A stretch of 64,000 bases of DNA. Origin: Bugulina stolonifera. Its lineage: Eukaryota; Bryozoa; Gymnolaemata; Cheilostomatida; Bugulidae. Under the pieces are notes generated by a model. It had not been told where the DNA came from. It saw only the letters and a list, made by a program, of their open reading frames with translations, and searched no databases. A program made the position numbers and the translations under genes. Location: contig OW285188.1 of assembly GCA_935421135.1 (NCBI GenBank), forward strand, positions 5,198,733 to 5,262,732. Reading direction: 5' to 3'. Below are positions 1-9,932 of this stretch, one piece after another. Positions within the stretch are counted from its first letter, which is position 1. The number at the start of each line of letters is the position of its first letter.

Positions 1-500
1 GTCGCTCACTACAAGTCATACAGAATTACTAACGACTGTCAATCACCACTCCCATAATGCAACGTTGTCTACTCATGAGATTATTTCATTAATGGAAACA
101 CAACTCCATACTCTAATTTGTCAAATTACACTATTTGGTACCCGTATACATGTAAAGTGCATGTACATGGAATACATGTGCAATATATTTCCCAGCCTTC
201 ACCTTTTATTGAAATGCATAATGATAAAATACAACGCATATGAAATATAAATTGTTTACAGAGTAGCGGTTGAAACTATTGGAGTTCCAATATGCAAATA
301 TATAAAATTTGGCAAACTTTGTAGGAAAAATCCCCTGAATCCTACAACCCAGTCTCAAATCTCGTCTCGAATCCAAAAATGCTGTCTCGTTCCACTTTTA
401 CTTATAACTGCATGTATATCGTGATACTGTAATGGCAAATGTACTCTATGCTCAGTCTCTCGTACTACATTGTACCTGTTATGAACAATTCTTGCATAAC
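1..500. other. non-coding stretch, nothing recognised
   Basis: AT-rich sequence without a supported gene. The short open frames here have no splice context, no recognisable domain and low-complexity residue content. The left edge of the first old LTR lies somewhere near the end of this stretch but could not be fixed. Confidence 0.4.
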
Positions 501-1137
501 TTGCATGTATTGACTTGTCTCTGTAGTAGCTTATCATTTATATACCTATTACATGTATATGCATTACAGAGCAACTATGTCCTTTTTATACCTATGTAAA
601 GAGGTCCGACCTCGCAGAATTAGTTGTAATTGATTTTGCACATGAATCTTATGATTTTCAGCACTTTTTGTTGCGCCCGACACATTTTGTGTCGGCCCTC
701 AGGCTTTTGGCCGCCATCTTGTTGTGCAATTTCCGGACGACACTACGTCAGCCTTTTTACTGGTATTTTTCCAGAAGTTCTAATAGTGTATAAAGAGCAC
801 TGTTTTATGTTCATTGTCTCAGTTGATGCTTGGATCTCAATAAAGACACTTCTATACTTATATACAGAGGCTTTCACTTCACAGTATAGGTTGTTCTCGC
901 TGACAAGGTCTCCGACCTTGCTTCCCGAACTACCTACTAGGACCGAACATACTTTTTCTCAGTATAGCAATAGCATCGACTCGGGACCCAATGGGTCTTC
1001 TTGAGTAGTCATTGGACTACTAGTACCTGTTGATCTTTCATGTAATGAGAAGGCCTAGCACCACTCATAGGTCCTTCACTTTTGGCAAGAGGTCGTCTTA
1101 GGGTGACACCGACACTCAACCCCAAAAAACCATCACA
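500..1137 (+). repeat. old solo LTR, Ty3/gypsy-related (copy 1)
   Basis: The stretch shares its core with the LTR of the Ty3/gypsy element at 39836: a CCGACCTC block near 608, a GTCGGCC..GGC..GCCATCTTGTTG block near 690-725, TTTCCGGACGAC near 730, then TATAAAGAGCACTGTTTTA, a CAATAAAGACAC polyadenylation-like block near 838, and a right end of ACCATCACA at 1137. It is much more diverged than the two LTRs of the intact element, so it is an older relative. No primer-binding site or internal region follows. The left edge is uncertain (about 480-540). Confidence 0.75.
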
Positions 1138-1976
1138 TTATTAACAAAGAAAGAATGCTTACCGTTTCAGCACAGCTCTCACAAGATTTTGTAAAACTTT
1201 AAATAGTAAATTCTGTATTTTTTAGTTATATAGAGCCGCAGCATCCGTTTTTTGTGAATGTTAAGTGATTTCCAACAAACACTGGCTTTGCGCATAACAT
1301 TGTGATATGACGTGAATATTCTAGGAACTCAAATTAAATTATTACTGATTGTTCCATTGTTAAAACTACAACAGTCATATTTTGTGTTGCAAAGTGTCTG
1401 TTTCACAGCAATTTTATGAGTAAGTCTATCACATAGTTTAAGCCGTTATTACTGTTACCGCTTAGTTTGCTAGAAGACTCTGATAATCCACAAAACAAGA
1501 TAAAGGATATTTTAACTTCAAGCTGAACCGCAACCTATTCATGAAACGGTTTTTTGCCTTCAATAGTCAATAGATGTTTTCCTTTTCTGTTTTGCTATCT
1601 TTCTTCCTATTTTTTTATACTAAGGACTTCCTTCTACGAGTGCACACAGTGTCCACCATTATGTATTATGCAAGTAAGTCACCAGCGATGTTAGCACATT
1701 TGCCTTAGTCAGTCTTGGCTTGCTGTGTAGAGTCATTCAAACCACAGGTGAAACATCAATTGCTACAGCTCGTTCACCATCTACCACATGTACATGTACA
1801 TGTATATGTACATCACACATTCCCACAGTTTGGGCTAGTTTTCAAAGGAATTCTTATGACATTCAGTGACAGTCTAGTGTAGATTACTACACTGTAAATA
1901 GGTTAGTTGAATGACTCACTGTAGAGAAATGTGTTAAGCCAATTTCTTATGATGGGCTACTAAAATTGCAGAGTAT
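1138..1976. other. spacer between two inverted LTRs, no gene seen
   Basis: About 840 bases of AT-rich DNA between two oppositely oriented LTR copies. No coding frame of note and no retroelement protein remnant were seen. A TACATG-rich run sits near 1787-1813. Confidence 0.4.
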
Positions 1977-2680
1977 TGTGATGGTTTTTGAGGGGTTGTG
2001 CTAAGACGACTCCCTTGTCCAAAATGTAGAGCCTATGAGTGGTGCTAGTAGGCCTTCTCATTACATGAAAGATCAACGGGTATTAGTGGTCAAATACATT
2101 GTAACTACTCAAGACGACCCATGTGGTCCCGAGTCGATGCTTGTTTACTATACTGAGAAAAAGAGTGATCCAACCTAGAAGCCGGTTTGGGAGGCAAGGT
2201 CGAAGACCTTGACAACTGGAATGACCTATCTACGAAGTGAAAGTCTCTGTATATAAGTATAGATGTGTCTTTATTGAGATCCAAGCATGAACTGAGACAA
2301 TAAACATAAAAACAATGTGCTTTATATAGTATAAGAACTTCCGAAGAACTTCCGAAGGAAGTTCTGGTAAAAAGGCCGACGTAGTGTCGTGAAAAGACAG
2401 CGTAGTGTCATAAAAAGACGACGTAGTGTCATCCGGAAATTGCACAACAAGATTGCGGCCGGAAACCCGATGGTCGACCCAAAATAGGTCGGGTACAACA
2501 AAAGATGCTTAAAATCATCCAATTCATGTTCATGTACAAAGTCAATATCAGGTAATTCTGAGAGGTCGGCCCACTTTACATGGGTATAAAAAAGGACATA
2601 ATTGCTCAGTAGTGCATATTATAGGTATACAAGTGACAATCTGCTACATAGACAATTAGTACAAGCAGTGTAATGCAATG
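1977..2680 (-). repeat. old solo LTR, Ty3/gypsy-related (copy 2, inverted)
   Basis: Reverse-complement relative of copy 1. It begins at TGTGATGG (the reverse of the ACCATCACA LTR end), and contains the reverse of the CAATAAAGACAC block near 2265, of TATAAAG..CACTG near 2320, and of CCGGAAATTGCACAACAAGAT near 2430-2455. It carries internal expansions absent from copy 1: a roughly 22-bp unit (core GTAGTGTC) repeated three times at about 2378-2430, and a doubled CTTCCGAAG block near 2340. The far edge is uncertain. Confidence 0.75.
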
Positions 2681-3064
2681 TAAATATATATAATCAGTGT
2701 CATGTAGTCAAGAGGCTAGGTTAGAGTTAATGTGACCATTACAATATTTCCTAGTGTTCTCCACTATTTTTGGGAATTTACATCTACATGAGTCAGGTCA
2801 AGGTCATGGAGTGTATGATTGAGGTGCCAGAGAATGCCAGGCTAATCGTTTTCACTAGCATTTGACTCCTCATTGTCAATTCTTTGGAAAACTGGTGTAT
2901 ATTCTTGGGCTTTCACTGTATAATATGCAGTATATAATGTAGCATTCACTTATTTGACCTGATCATGCTTTGTGTTCCGTTAGGTTTATTGAAACATTTA
3001 ACAAGTTTGTGGAGTTTTGCAAATAAATATTTGGCTGTGTGACGATTTTCAGTGTAAACTACCT

Positions 3065-3760
3065 ATGAACTGTTTTACTAATGGCTGTTTTACAGGAAGT
3101 AGAGAAAAAAGACAAATTGAAGTGCACTACTTAATAGCCATTGGAACTATGTCCCCTGAGCGCAGTAGTTCAACATTTGAGAGTTGTGTACACAATGAAG
3201 TGAAGATTACTCCAAGCAAATCCAATGATGCTATTCCTACAATGAATTCAACAGTATCTCAGGGTGTTCCATTGAAGTGCACTAAGGTGGGAGATGCTCA
3301 GCATGAGGCAACAGTGAGTGAGACTAATGTAGACTTGGGTTCAGCATTCAGTTCTCAGATGCTAGTTTCCAGGCACTACTCACCAGAATATCCCTTAGAA
3401 CCTGAGGTTATAATAATAACCCCTCGACAAACTATGTCTATAAAAAGAAGTGGTGCTCGGGCTAATCCTGTGGTCCTGTTTAGGATCATTGAAGGGATTA
3501 CTAGTAACAAACTACTAAACCATTCCAATATGTCAGCCATTGAAGTCAACAATCTATTAAAGATGGATACTATGGAAGACCATAATCAAAGTCTTCCCTT
3601 TCACTGGCAACTCATACTGACTGTTAGGAAATATTGGTATATTATTCCTTGCTCAAATACTGACATTTGTAGCAGAAAAAGAGCAACCATCTGCTCCATT
3701 GGGCTTTTTATTACCTCTTTTCTTATTGGCTTTCCTTTACTGTTGTACTATTTCAAATGA
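3065..3760 (+). CDS. unrecognised Ser/Thr-rich protein with C-terminal membrane anchor (terminal exon or single-exon gene)
   Basis: An open frame of 231 codons from the first in-frame ATG at 3065 to a TGA at 3760. A good splice acceptor (TGTTTTACAG at about 3086-3095) lies inside, so the real coding part may start there on an earlier unseen exon; another in-frame ATG is at 3149. The protein is polar and Ser/Thr-rich for most of its length, followed by a basic patch (SRKRA) and a roughly 22-residue hydrophobic segment (SIGLFITSFLIGFPLLLYYF) ending in a lysine. That layout fits a tail-anchored or single-pass membrane protein. I do not recognise the family. The stop lies about 40 bases from the LTR element at 3803. 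Confidence 0.4.
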   Translation: MNCFTNGCFTGSREKRQIEVHYLIAIGTMSPERSSSTFESCVHNEVKITPSKSNDAIPTMNSTVSQGVPLKCTKVGDAQHEATVSETNVDLGSAFSSQMLVSRHYSPEYPLEPEVIIITPRQTMSIKRSGARANPVVLFRIIEGITSNKLLNHSNMSAIEVNNLLKMDTMEDHNQSLPFHWQLILTVRKYWYIIPCSNTDICSRKRATICSIGLFITSFLIGFPLLLYYFK

Positions 3761-3802
3761 TGTGGTCATTAAAAAATACAAAATATACCTTTATTGTGTA
3801 CT

Positions 3803-4003
3803 TGTCAAGTCAAGGTATAGTCTGTACAGGATAGACTTTATCAGTACAACTACACTCACCTATGATAAGAATAGAAGTGCCGTGTGTTCGCTCCTGTATT
3901 CTATGCCTCAGTCTCGTATACTAATCCTATTGGCTAATGCTTATCTCAGGATCCAATAAGCGGCACTGTTATACACCATTGATCTCTAGATCATAATCCC
4001 ACA
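3803..4003 (-). repeat. 3' LTR of gag-only element
   Basis: 201 bp, TG...CA ends, apparently identical to 5857-6057. On the element strand it is preceded by a purine-rich tract (GAGAAAAGGGCA) that fits a polypurine tract. Confidence 0.9.
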
Positions 4004-4089
4004 TGCCCTTTTCTCAGAAGAGCCTTCCTGTTGGTCCCTGGTAGTCTGTGTCTCCAGTAGCCCACACTCCTAGATTCCTACAATACTCA

Positions 4090-4341
4090 TCATGTGTTAT
4101 AGCCTACAACATGCCCTTTCTCCGAAAGTCCTAAACTAGTATTTCTAGTCACCTCCGAGTAGAGGGGCTCATGAACAGCAACAATCTGAGGCTCTGCGCC
4201 TTCAGACTTTACTTCCATACCCACACTGACTCGTTCACTAGAGTTCTGGCTAACTTGTACACTAGAACCTTGTATACTAGAATCTGCATTCTGGGCAGCA
4301 GAAGGAGTCATAGACTCCCGCTCACTGCCTGAGACTTCCAT
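4090..4341 (-). CDS. small ORF downstream of Gag in the LTR element
   Basis: 83-residue acidic, Ser/Glu-rich frame from an ATG at 4341, lying between the Gag stop and the 3' LTR. No domain recognised. A splice-acceptor-like TTTACAG lies just upstream of the ATG, and a possible donor (GATG|GTAGAG) sits at the Gag stop, so it could be a spliced C-terminal extension of Gag. It could equally be a remnant of a deleted pol region. Confidence 0.3.
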   Translation of the reverse strand: MEVSGSERESMTPSAAQNADSSIQGSSVQVSQNSSERVSVGMEVKSEGAEPQIVAVHEPLYSEVTRNTSLGLSEKGHVVGYNT

Positions 4342-4467
4342 GGCCTGTAAATCACAATACACAAGTCATGTCATGTCTATGTAACCATGGTGGACAGTAT
4401 GCATTATGAATAATGGTATATACACCGAAACTATTACCAACATGTACTCCCTGGAACACTGCCCTCT

Positions 4468-5400
4468 CTACCATCTGGACCAAGACCCTGACTCGCAATC
4501 TCTAGCCTGGTGACCTTTCCTTTCACATTTGTAACATATAATTTTAGGGCAATATCTGGCAACATGATTTTTTCCATTACATTCATAACATCTAACCACA
4601 TCTTTTCTTTCAGGTGTACTAGTACGCCTGTGACTGTCTCTAGAACTAGAACTAGAACTAGAACTGTATCTACCTCTTCTTTCCCTGCTTCTACCTCTTC
4701 TACTACTTTCTATTTCAACTTCGCCCACTGGCTCTGTTTTTATAGCTACTGAGCCGAACTCACTATTCAACTTTGTCACTGACTCCTGTGCAGAAGACCG
4801 TGACCTCATTATAGTTTTCAGTTTATCCCAAGTCAAATCATCCTTCGCTATAAGCTCTCTACACATGTTTTGGTCTCTCAAACCTGCAACTGCTAGCACT
4901 AATGTTAATTCTTTACGCGCCGTTTGTAAGGGTACTTTAGCGGCTTCAATTTCAGTATTAAAAAATTCTAAACTTCTACTTAAACGTTCGACCCTGTTTA
5001 AATAATCTCTAGGATCTTCACTAGCACACTGTTGCACTTTCACAAAACTTTGGGTTCTAACATACAAACTATCTTCTCTCTGATAGTGGTTAACCAAAAC
5101 CTTCAAAGCTTCATCATATGTGGTATTGACCCCTTCTAACTCCAAACCCGTGGACAGTAATGTCTCTCTACCCTCCGAGCCAATAGATTTCAATAATACC
5201 AATAATTTACCTTCATCAGTGAATTTTGGAACCAAAGTTTCAACACCATGTTCATCTGTAACTTTATCACTTCCCATTTCAAAGCTTTTCATTCTGATAC
5301 ACAATTTAAATTCTATAAGCCATCTATTCCATGAACCCGAGACATCTTTCGGATCTATACAAAGCTCGGGAAATCCCGAATAGCTAAAGCCAGTCGCCAT
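4468..5400 (-). CDS. Gag-like protein with two CCHC zinc knuckles
   Basis: 310-residue intact frame starting MATGFSYSGF. The N-terminal two thirds read like a retrotransposon capsid (W-rich start, then an alpha-helical stretch with a YHQRE-like NHYQRED segment). A basic Arg/Ser-rich linker follows, then two knuckles of CX2CX4HX4C type near the C terminus (CYECNGKNHVARYC and CYKCERKGHQARDC), which would bind the element RNA. Gag proteins assemble the particle in which reverse transcription takes place. The frame has no breaks, in keeping with the young LTRs. Protease and Pol are absent. Confidence 0.85.
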   Translation of the reverse strand: MATGFSYSGFPELCIDPKDVSGSWNRWLIEFKLCIRMKSFEMGSDKVTDEHGVETLVPKFTDEGKLLVLLKSIGSEGRETLLSTGLELEGVNTTYDEALKVLVNHYQREDSLYVRTQSFVKVQQCASEDPRDYLNRVERLSRSLEFFNTEIEAAKVPLQTARKELTLVLAVAGLRDQNMCRELIAKDDLTWDKLKTIMRSRSSAQESVTKLNSEFGSVAIKTEPVGEVEIESSRRGRSRERRGRYSSSSSSSSRDSHRRTSTPERKDVVRCYECNGKNHVARYCPKIICYKCERKGHQARDCESGSWSRW

Positions 5401-5433
5401 TGATGTTTCCCCAAAGGACCTTAATAATATGTC

Positions 5434-5790
5434 TTTTTTTTTTTTTTTTTTTTTTCAACAACAACAACAATAATAATTATAATAATAATAGTAATAATAA
5501 TAACAATAATTATAATAATAAATGAAACAATGATCTAATGTGAACCTCCCCCTCCTCTGTAGTGTGAATATGTATCTCCTCCTCCTCCTCTGTAGTATGA
5601 ATGTGTATCTCCTCCTCCTCCTCCTCTGTAGTATGAATGTGTATCTCCTCCTCCTCCTCTGTAGTATGAATGTGTATCTCCTCCTCCTCCTCCTCTGTAG
5701 GGTGAATGTGTATCTCCTCCTCCTCCTCTGTAGTGTGAATGTGTATCTCCTCCTCCTCTGTCGTCTCTCCCCCCTCCCCCCCCCCCCCCC
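5434..5790 (-). repeat. repetitive leader of the gag-only element (poly-A, minisatellite, poly-G)
   Basis: Between 5' LTR and Gag, plus strand: a T run at about 5434-5455, an AAT/AAC-rich stretch, then about six imperfect copies of a roughly 35-40 bp unit (GTGTGAATGTGTATCTCC followed by CTC triplets) at 5555-5765, and a C run at about 5771-5790. Long Arg- or Glu-rich open frames across it on both strands come from the repeat and are not genes. Confidence 0.8.
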
Positions 5791-5856
5791 GAAAAAGACT
5801 ATTCTGCACAAAGTATACCAACGACTTGCAATACAGCTACCCCACCCGTGGTACCA

Positions 5857-6057
5857 TGTCAAGTCAAGGTATAGTCTGTACAGGATAGACTTTATCAGTA
5901 CAACTACACTCACCTATGATAAGAATAGAAGTGCCGTGTGTTCGCTCCTGTATTCTATGCCTCAGTCTCGTATACTAATCCTATTGGCTAATGCTTATCT
6001 CAGGATCCAATAAGCGGCACTGTTATACACCATTGATCTCTAGATCATAATCCCACA
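5857..6057 (-). repeat. 5' LTR of gag-only element
   Basis: 201 bp, apparently identical to 3803-4003. On the element strand it is followed directly by TGGTACCACGGGTGGGG, a candidate primer-binding site: it starts with TGG, as needed to pair with a tRNA CCA end. I could not assign the tRNA. Confidence 0.9.
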
Positions 6058-6062
6058 GTACT

Positions 6063-7640
6063 GTGTACTTAAACGTCATAATAATGTTAGAATATATGTC
6101 GCTACTACATCATGACTGGTAATGAGTCAAAACCAGTATGAACTCAAAACAACAGGCCTGCGAGTAAAAAACATTGCCAATTGCAGTGGGTGTGAAACCC
6201 TTTGAACTTTTAATTATACTGAGACTAGCAGCCATATATAAGTTCTGGAGGAGGAAGTGTTTCTGGTAAGATAGCGCTCCATTATCTGGTTAGACAACCA
6301 TAATACTGTACATAGCAAAATTATTGCAAATTGGCTACTATAGATAGTGTGTTACAGTTCAAAGAGATCGACTAGTACCAACATTATGCCTCAGTTCCCC
6401 AGTGAGTGTGCATGGGCCTGAAAGGTAAGTCCGTTTGGTCAATTATCTAATTGGTCAGTCTATATACGTGACAGTATTCCTACTCCACATGGTAAGTATC
6501 ACTTCAGTCAGTAATACGGCATTACACAAAATAATCAGCAAAGATAATGCATTGTAATAAAGTACTCGCAACTACTGAGTTGGCATCTGGATGTATACAG
6601 CATAGAAATGAAAGAGCTACTAAGATTATTGTGGTTTACATGTATGTATATGCATTGGTCTAGAGTAAAGGAAACAATAAATTAACGATACACTGCCGAC
6701 TTTGAGCATAGACATAACGATATCGAACATAGACATAACTATATCGAATATAGACATAACGATATCGAATAGATTTGGTACAGTATGGCTACAAAGAGAC
6801 AGGAACTCAGAGGCAAAAATGTCCTTTCACGCATACGCTGCTACAATATATGCCAAAAATAGCTGTCAGTGACATTATAATATGATAGCTCCACAGAAAC
6901 ATGTTCTATGATGCTATACGGCTCGGCTGGGCCACATCAATGAATACATATACATGTAATAGGTTTATACATGCTGTTTTCTACAATATACTACACATGT
7001 ACATGTACACATGTTCATTTAGCTAAATATATTATAATTAGAGGTCAGATTTAGAATATAATAGTAATAATAAATGTATGCATGTGAATAAAGATACCTT
7101 ACTGGTGGACGCATTACAATAATATTGAATACAAACTTCACCATAATAATACAAAATGGCGAAGTGCACGCTAAAACATTACACAACGATATAAAGATGC
7201 AATTTAAATTGGGTGAGTGCAGCTAAAGTTCATGCATATATCAAAATTTGAGCTGACAAAAGTAAACATTAATTGAGTTGTCTTCTCCTTATAGAATATG
7301 TCGGAGAGAGGACAACTTAACGATTGGTGATTGACAGTTGCTATGTAAATATCCACAGAATGTTGTTGAACTTTTTACATAATCTTTGGTCATGGGAACA
7401 GTACTTATATCGAGATATAAAAGGATATTAACACTTGCCCTTGACCTTTAGTACAATAGAAGTTCTCATAGTAGAGTTACATGTACAATACATTTCTACA
7501 GTTTGATTGTTTAATCCCAATCATTATTTTGCTCATTGTGTGAGAGAGTTTTACTGTATGAAATATTGCATGCTGTGAATATAGCCTTTAAGGATCTGTA
7601 ATACATGTTTGCCTCTCAGGTAAGGTTTTGATTAAATACA
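6063..7640. other. non-coding stretch with a 21-bp x3 tandem repeat
   Basis: No gene recognised. Holds three tandem copies of a 21-bp unit (ATAGACATAACGATATCGAA core) at 6708-6770 and an inverted-repeat block at 7275-7318 described separately. Confidence 0.5.
7275..7318. repeat. short inverted repeat of the AGTTGTCCTCTC family
   Basis: GAGTTGTCTTCTCC at 7275-7288 is mirrored by GGAGAGAGGACAACTT at 7303-7318, giving a foldback with a loop of about 14 bases. Related arms occur at 10870, 18936, 20178, 21345, 23636 and 63624. Confidence 0.6.
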
Positions 7641-7647
7641 TAATTTA

Positions 7648-7980
7648 TTAAATATAATGTTGAAACTTGATGCGTGCTGCCAACAACTGTGGGTAGTTTT
7701 CTATGATAAACTGTTCAGAAAGGTATCTATTCGGAGTCTGTGGATCTCCGTGATTCAGTAATATCTTTGTCACTTGGTTATAGTTAGCCAATAGCGCACA
7801 GTATTTGATTACTACACCAGACACTGTCATTAAGATGTTGAAATGTTTAACTGCAGGTAAAGCAAAGCCGACACACGAACCGGCGGTTTTGATTACCTCC
7901 CAAGAGTCTTGCACCTCACCTTGTAAGAACAACCAATAGGTATCATAACCTAGTATTAAGTTATTATGTTCAAGAATCAA
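7648..7980 (-). CDS. unrecognised open frame, possible exon
   Basis: A 110-codon minus-strand frame with balanced residue composition and alternating hydrophobic stretches, unlike the low-complexity frames around it. No family recognised. A CAAG|GTGAGG donor-like site lies inside it near 7920, so it may mix exon and intron. Could be an exon, a pseudogene fragment or chance. Confidence 0.2.
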   Translation of the reverse strand: MILEHNNLILGYDTYWLFLQGEVQDSWEVIKTAGSCVGFALPAVKHFNILMTVSGVVIKYCALLANYNQVTKILLNHGDPQTPNRYLSEQFIIENYPQLLAARIKFQHYI

Positions 7981-8446
7981 GATGCATCTGCTTCTGGTCT
8001 GGTGTGGCTAAGAGAGCATTTTTCTCATCGAACAAACTAGTCTGAGTCCCTATCTACCCATAGAAACCATGTAAGGGACTAACGTGTTTTGATTGCGATC
8101 CAAAATTGGACTCATTTTCTACACTGGATGTGGCACATTTTATGCATGCACAACGCAACTCTGATCACAGACTAATCAGGTGATGGACCAATGGCTACCA
8201 ATGATGCCCAATTGCTAAATTAGAGTATGTGAAGTCTCAGACATGATGTAGCATTATACGCGATTACAATGATGAGATGTAATGCCGCTATTACAACAAT
8301 GCTCTGACAGGGAACAACTTAGTCAGTCCTCTCGGTTAGCTCGGGAATGTACTTCCAGCACAACAATAAAAATAAACAATGTTATTTATGCAAGGAACTT
8401 GTCTATTTTTCTAAATAGCCCAACCCTTAGACAAAGTAAAGTTGCT

Positions 8447-8650
8447 GTAGTATATTTCCTGTAGTATATTTCCTGTAGTATATTTCCTGTAGTATATTTC
8501 CTGTAGTATATTTCCTGTAGTATATTTCCTGTAGTATATTTCCTGTAGTATATTTCCTGTAGTATATTTCCTGTAGTATATTTCCTGGAGTATATTTCCT
8601 GTAGTATATTTCCTGGAGTATATTTCCTGGAGTATATTTTCTGGAGTATT
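8447..8650. repeat. 14-bp minisatellite, about 14 copies
   Basis: Tandem copies of TGTAGTATATTTCC with near-perfect identity; the last few units carry a T-to-G change (TGGAGTATATTTCC). Since 14 x 3 = 42, it yields a 14-residue periodic open frame on the minus strand that is not a gene. Confidence 0.95.
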
Positions 8651-9170
8651 GTTGAAACTTCACATCAGCCACTCTAACAATTATTTATCTGCATAAGCTT
8701 GTAGAGGCTACTCGGCCAGACTTCACACTCTTCGTAATATCATAGCAGATAATATACAATGTATTACGTCGACATTTTTTTCTATTATGTGAGCAAGTGT
8801 TTGCATGATAACACTGGTAACTAATCATACTTTACAGTGATATGACGTTGTGTAGATGAACCGATCAGGACAAAGGTGAAGGTCAAACAAAATAGTGCAA
8901 TTTACACTCAGCTTAGCCATAAAATCCATAGACAGGTAATAGCAAGTAAAATAATATTTTCAGGAACACATGCTAGTACTATTCCTAGCGATCTCTATAA
9001 ACCTAAAGCTGTAGTTATTACATGCAACTGACATAAGAACTTACTTTGATCATGTATTCGCTACTCTTGAGGTATTAAGAGAGAAGATAACTCTGGGCGA
9101 TATATTATTATAAGCATGGGGTCTATTGACTCTCACTCTCTTTTGTTGAAGATTTCTTTGACAACCAAGC

Positions 9171-9365
9171 ATGGTAAAAGTGGCAGTTCATTCAAGTGAC
9201 AACAGCTCCTCAGAGGATATCGAGAAACAAACAGTAAACCACCAGCCAATAGGTGAACAGATGTGTGATAAGGATATTGGAAAGAAATGTGTTCTTCTGT
9301 TTGTGGCTCTGATAGTTATTTCTGGAATAGGAGGTTTAGGGTTTTATATTCAGATGAGATATTAG
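9171..9365 (+). CDS. small single-pass membrane protein, unrecognised
   Basis: A 64-residue frame from ATG 9171 to TAG 9365. N-terminal 38 residues are polar and Ser/Glu-rich, then a Lys-rich boundary (DKDIGKKC) and one clear hydrophobic helix (VLLFVALIVISGIGGLGFYI) ending in a short basic tail, as in a tail-anchored or type II protein. An AATAAA at 9498-9503 lies 133 bases after the stop, consistent with a short transcript. Family unknown; a further upstream exon is possible. Confidence 0.4.
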   Translation: MVKVAVHSSDNSSSEDIEKQTVNHQPIGEQMCDKDIGKKCVLLFVALIVISGIGGLGFYIQMRY

Positions 9366-9497
9366 ATTGGCTAATACTCCGATCGCTATCTAAATAGTAA
9401 GTAGTGAGAGAGAGTCTGTTATAATGCTGTAATGATATTTGTAATGTTACGCCTATATATATCTGTAATGTAACCTTACTACTCTTTGAGTCTGAAG

Positions 9498-9503
9498 AAT
9501 AAA
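9498..9503 (+). terminator. polyadenylation signal AATAAA
   Basis: Canonical hexamer downstream of the small membrane-protein frame at 9171-9365. Confidence 0.4.
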
Positions 9504-9607
9504 CACAACTCGCTCAGACTGTAGACTCATCAATCTAACTAGTATATTTATTAGAGATATAATTAGTGCGAGTCAATTGGATAGACAATGCTTACAATGT
9601 ACCTCTA

Positions 9608-9932
9608 AAGGCTCGGCTACACAAGAGGCAGATTGCTCTTTGTCGGCCTTCGAAGCCTCGTTCTAGAGCAAATCGGCACTCTGTTTGTCCTGCTGCGCAA
9701 AGGCCAACATGTTGGTCTTTTAGGTCCACGGCTTCACGGAACGTTATGGTGATTGGTCAATATCAAATAAAACGGCTCCAATTAAATAATTTTTCTAAAA
9801 TAAGCTTTGGTTATTGGTTAACCTAGGCCACTGGTGAACTGGTACTACGCATTACTTATAGAGCCATGCAAATAACCAACAAAATTGCTCTGCCGAAGCA
9901 CATGGTCTTTAGTATAGCCGAGCTTTTAGTCA
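9608..9932. mobile_element. MITE-like element with terminal inverted repeats
   Basis: The left end AAAGGCTCGGCTACACA near 9608 is mirrored by the right end GTATAGCCGAGCTTTT near 9915-9931, about 320 bases apart. A second inner pair (GGCAGATTGCTC and AATTGCTCTGCC) extends the imperfect inverted repeat. No transposase. I could not settle the target duplication or superfamily. Confidence 0.6.

Larger units (their letters stand above)
3798..6062 (-). mobile_element. young gag-only LTR retrotransposon (2255 bp) with GTACT target duplication
   Basis: Two 201-bp LTRs (3803-4003 and 5857-6057), identical by eye over their whole length, begin TG and end CA and are flanked by GTACT on both sides (3798-3802 and 6058-6062). 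The Gag frame runs on the minus strand, so the 5' LTR is the right-hand copy. There is no reverse transcriptase, RNase H or integrase between them: the element is internally deleted or natively non-autonomous. LTR identity indicates very recent insertion, presumably by enzymes from an autonomous relative elsewhere in the genome. The 5' leader is unusually repetitive (see 5434-5790). Confidence 0.9.

Noticed and set aside
630..1004. 124-codon plus-strand frame
   Set aside because: It lies within the old LTR and repeats at the same place in the gypsy LTRs (39954-40280, 45635-45961); a frame of LTR sequence, not a gene.
5455..6013. Arg-, Glu- or Leu-rich open frames
   Set aside because: Six-frame translations of the CTC-rich minisatellite and LTR in the element leader.
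8427..8672. 14-residue periodic protein on the minus strand
   Set aside because: A product of the 14-bp minisatellite.
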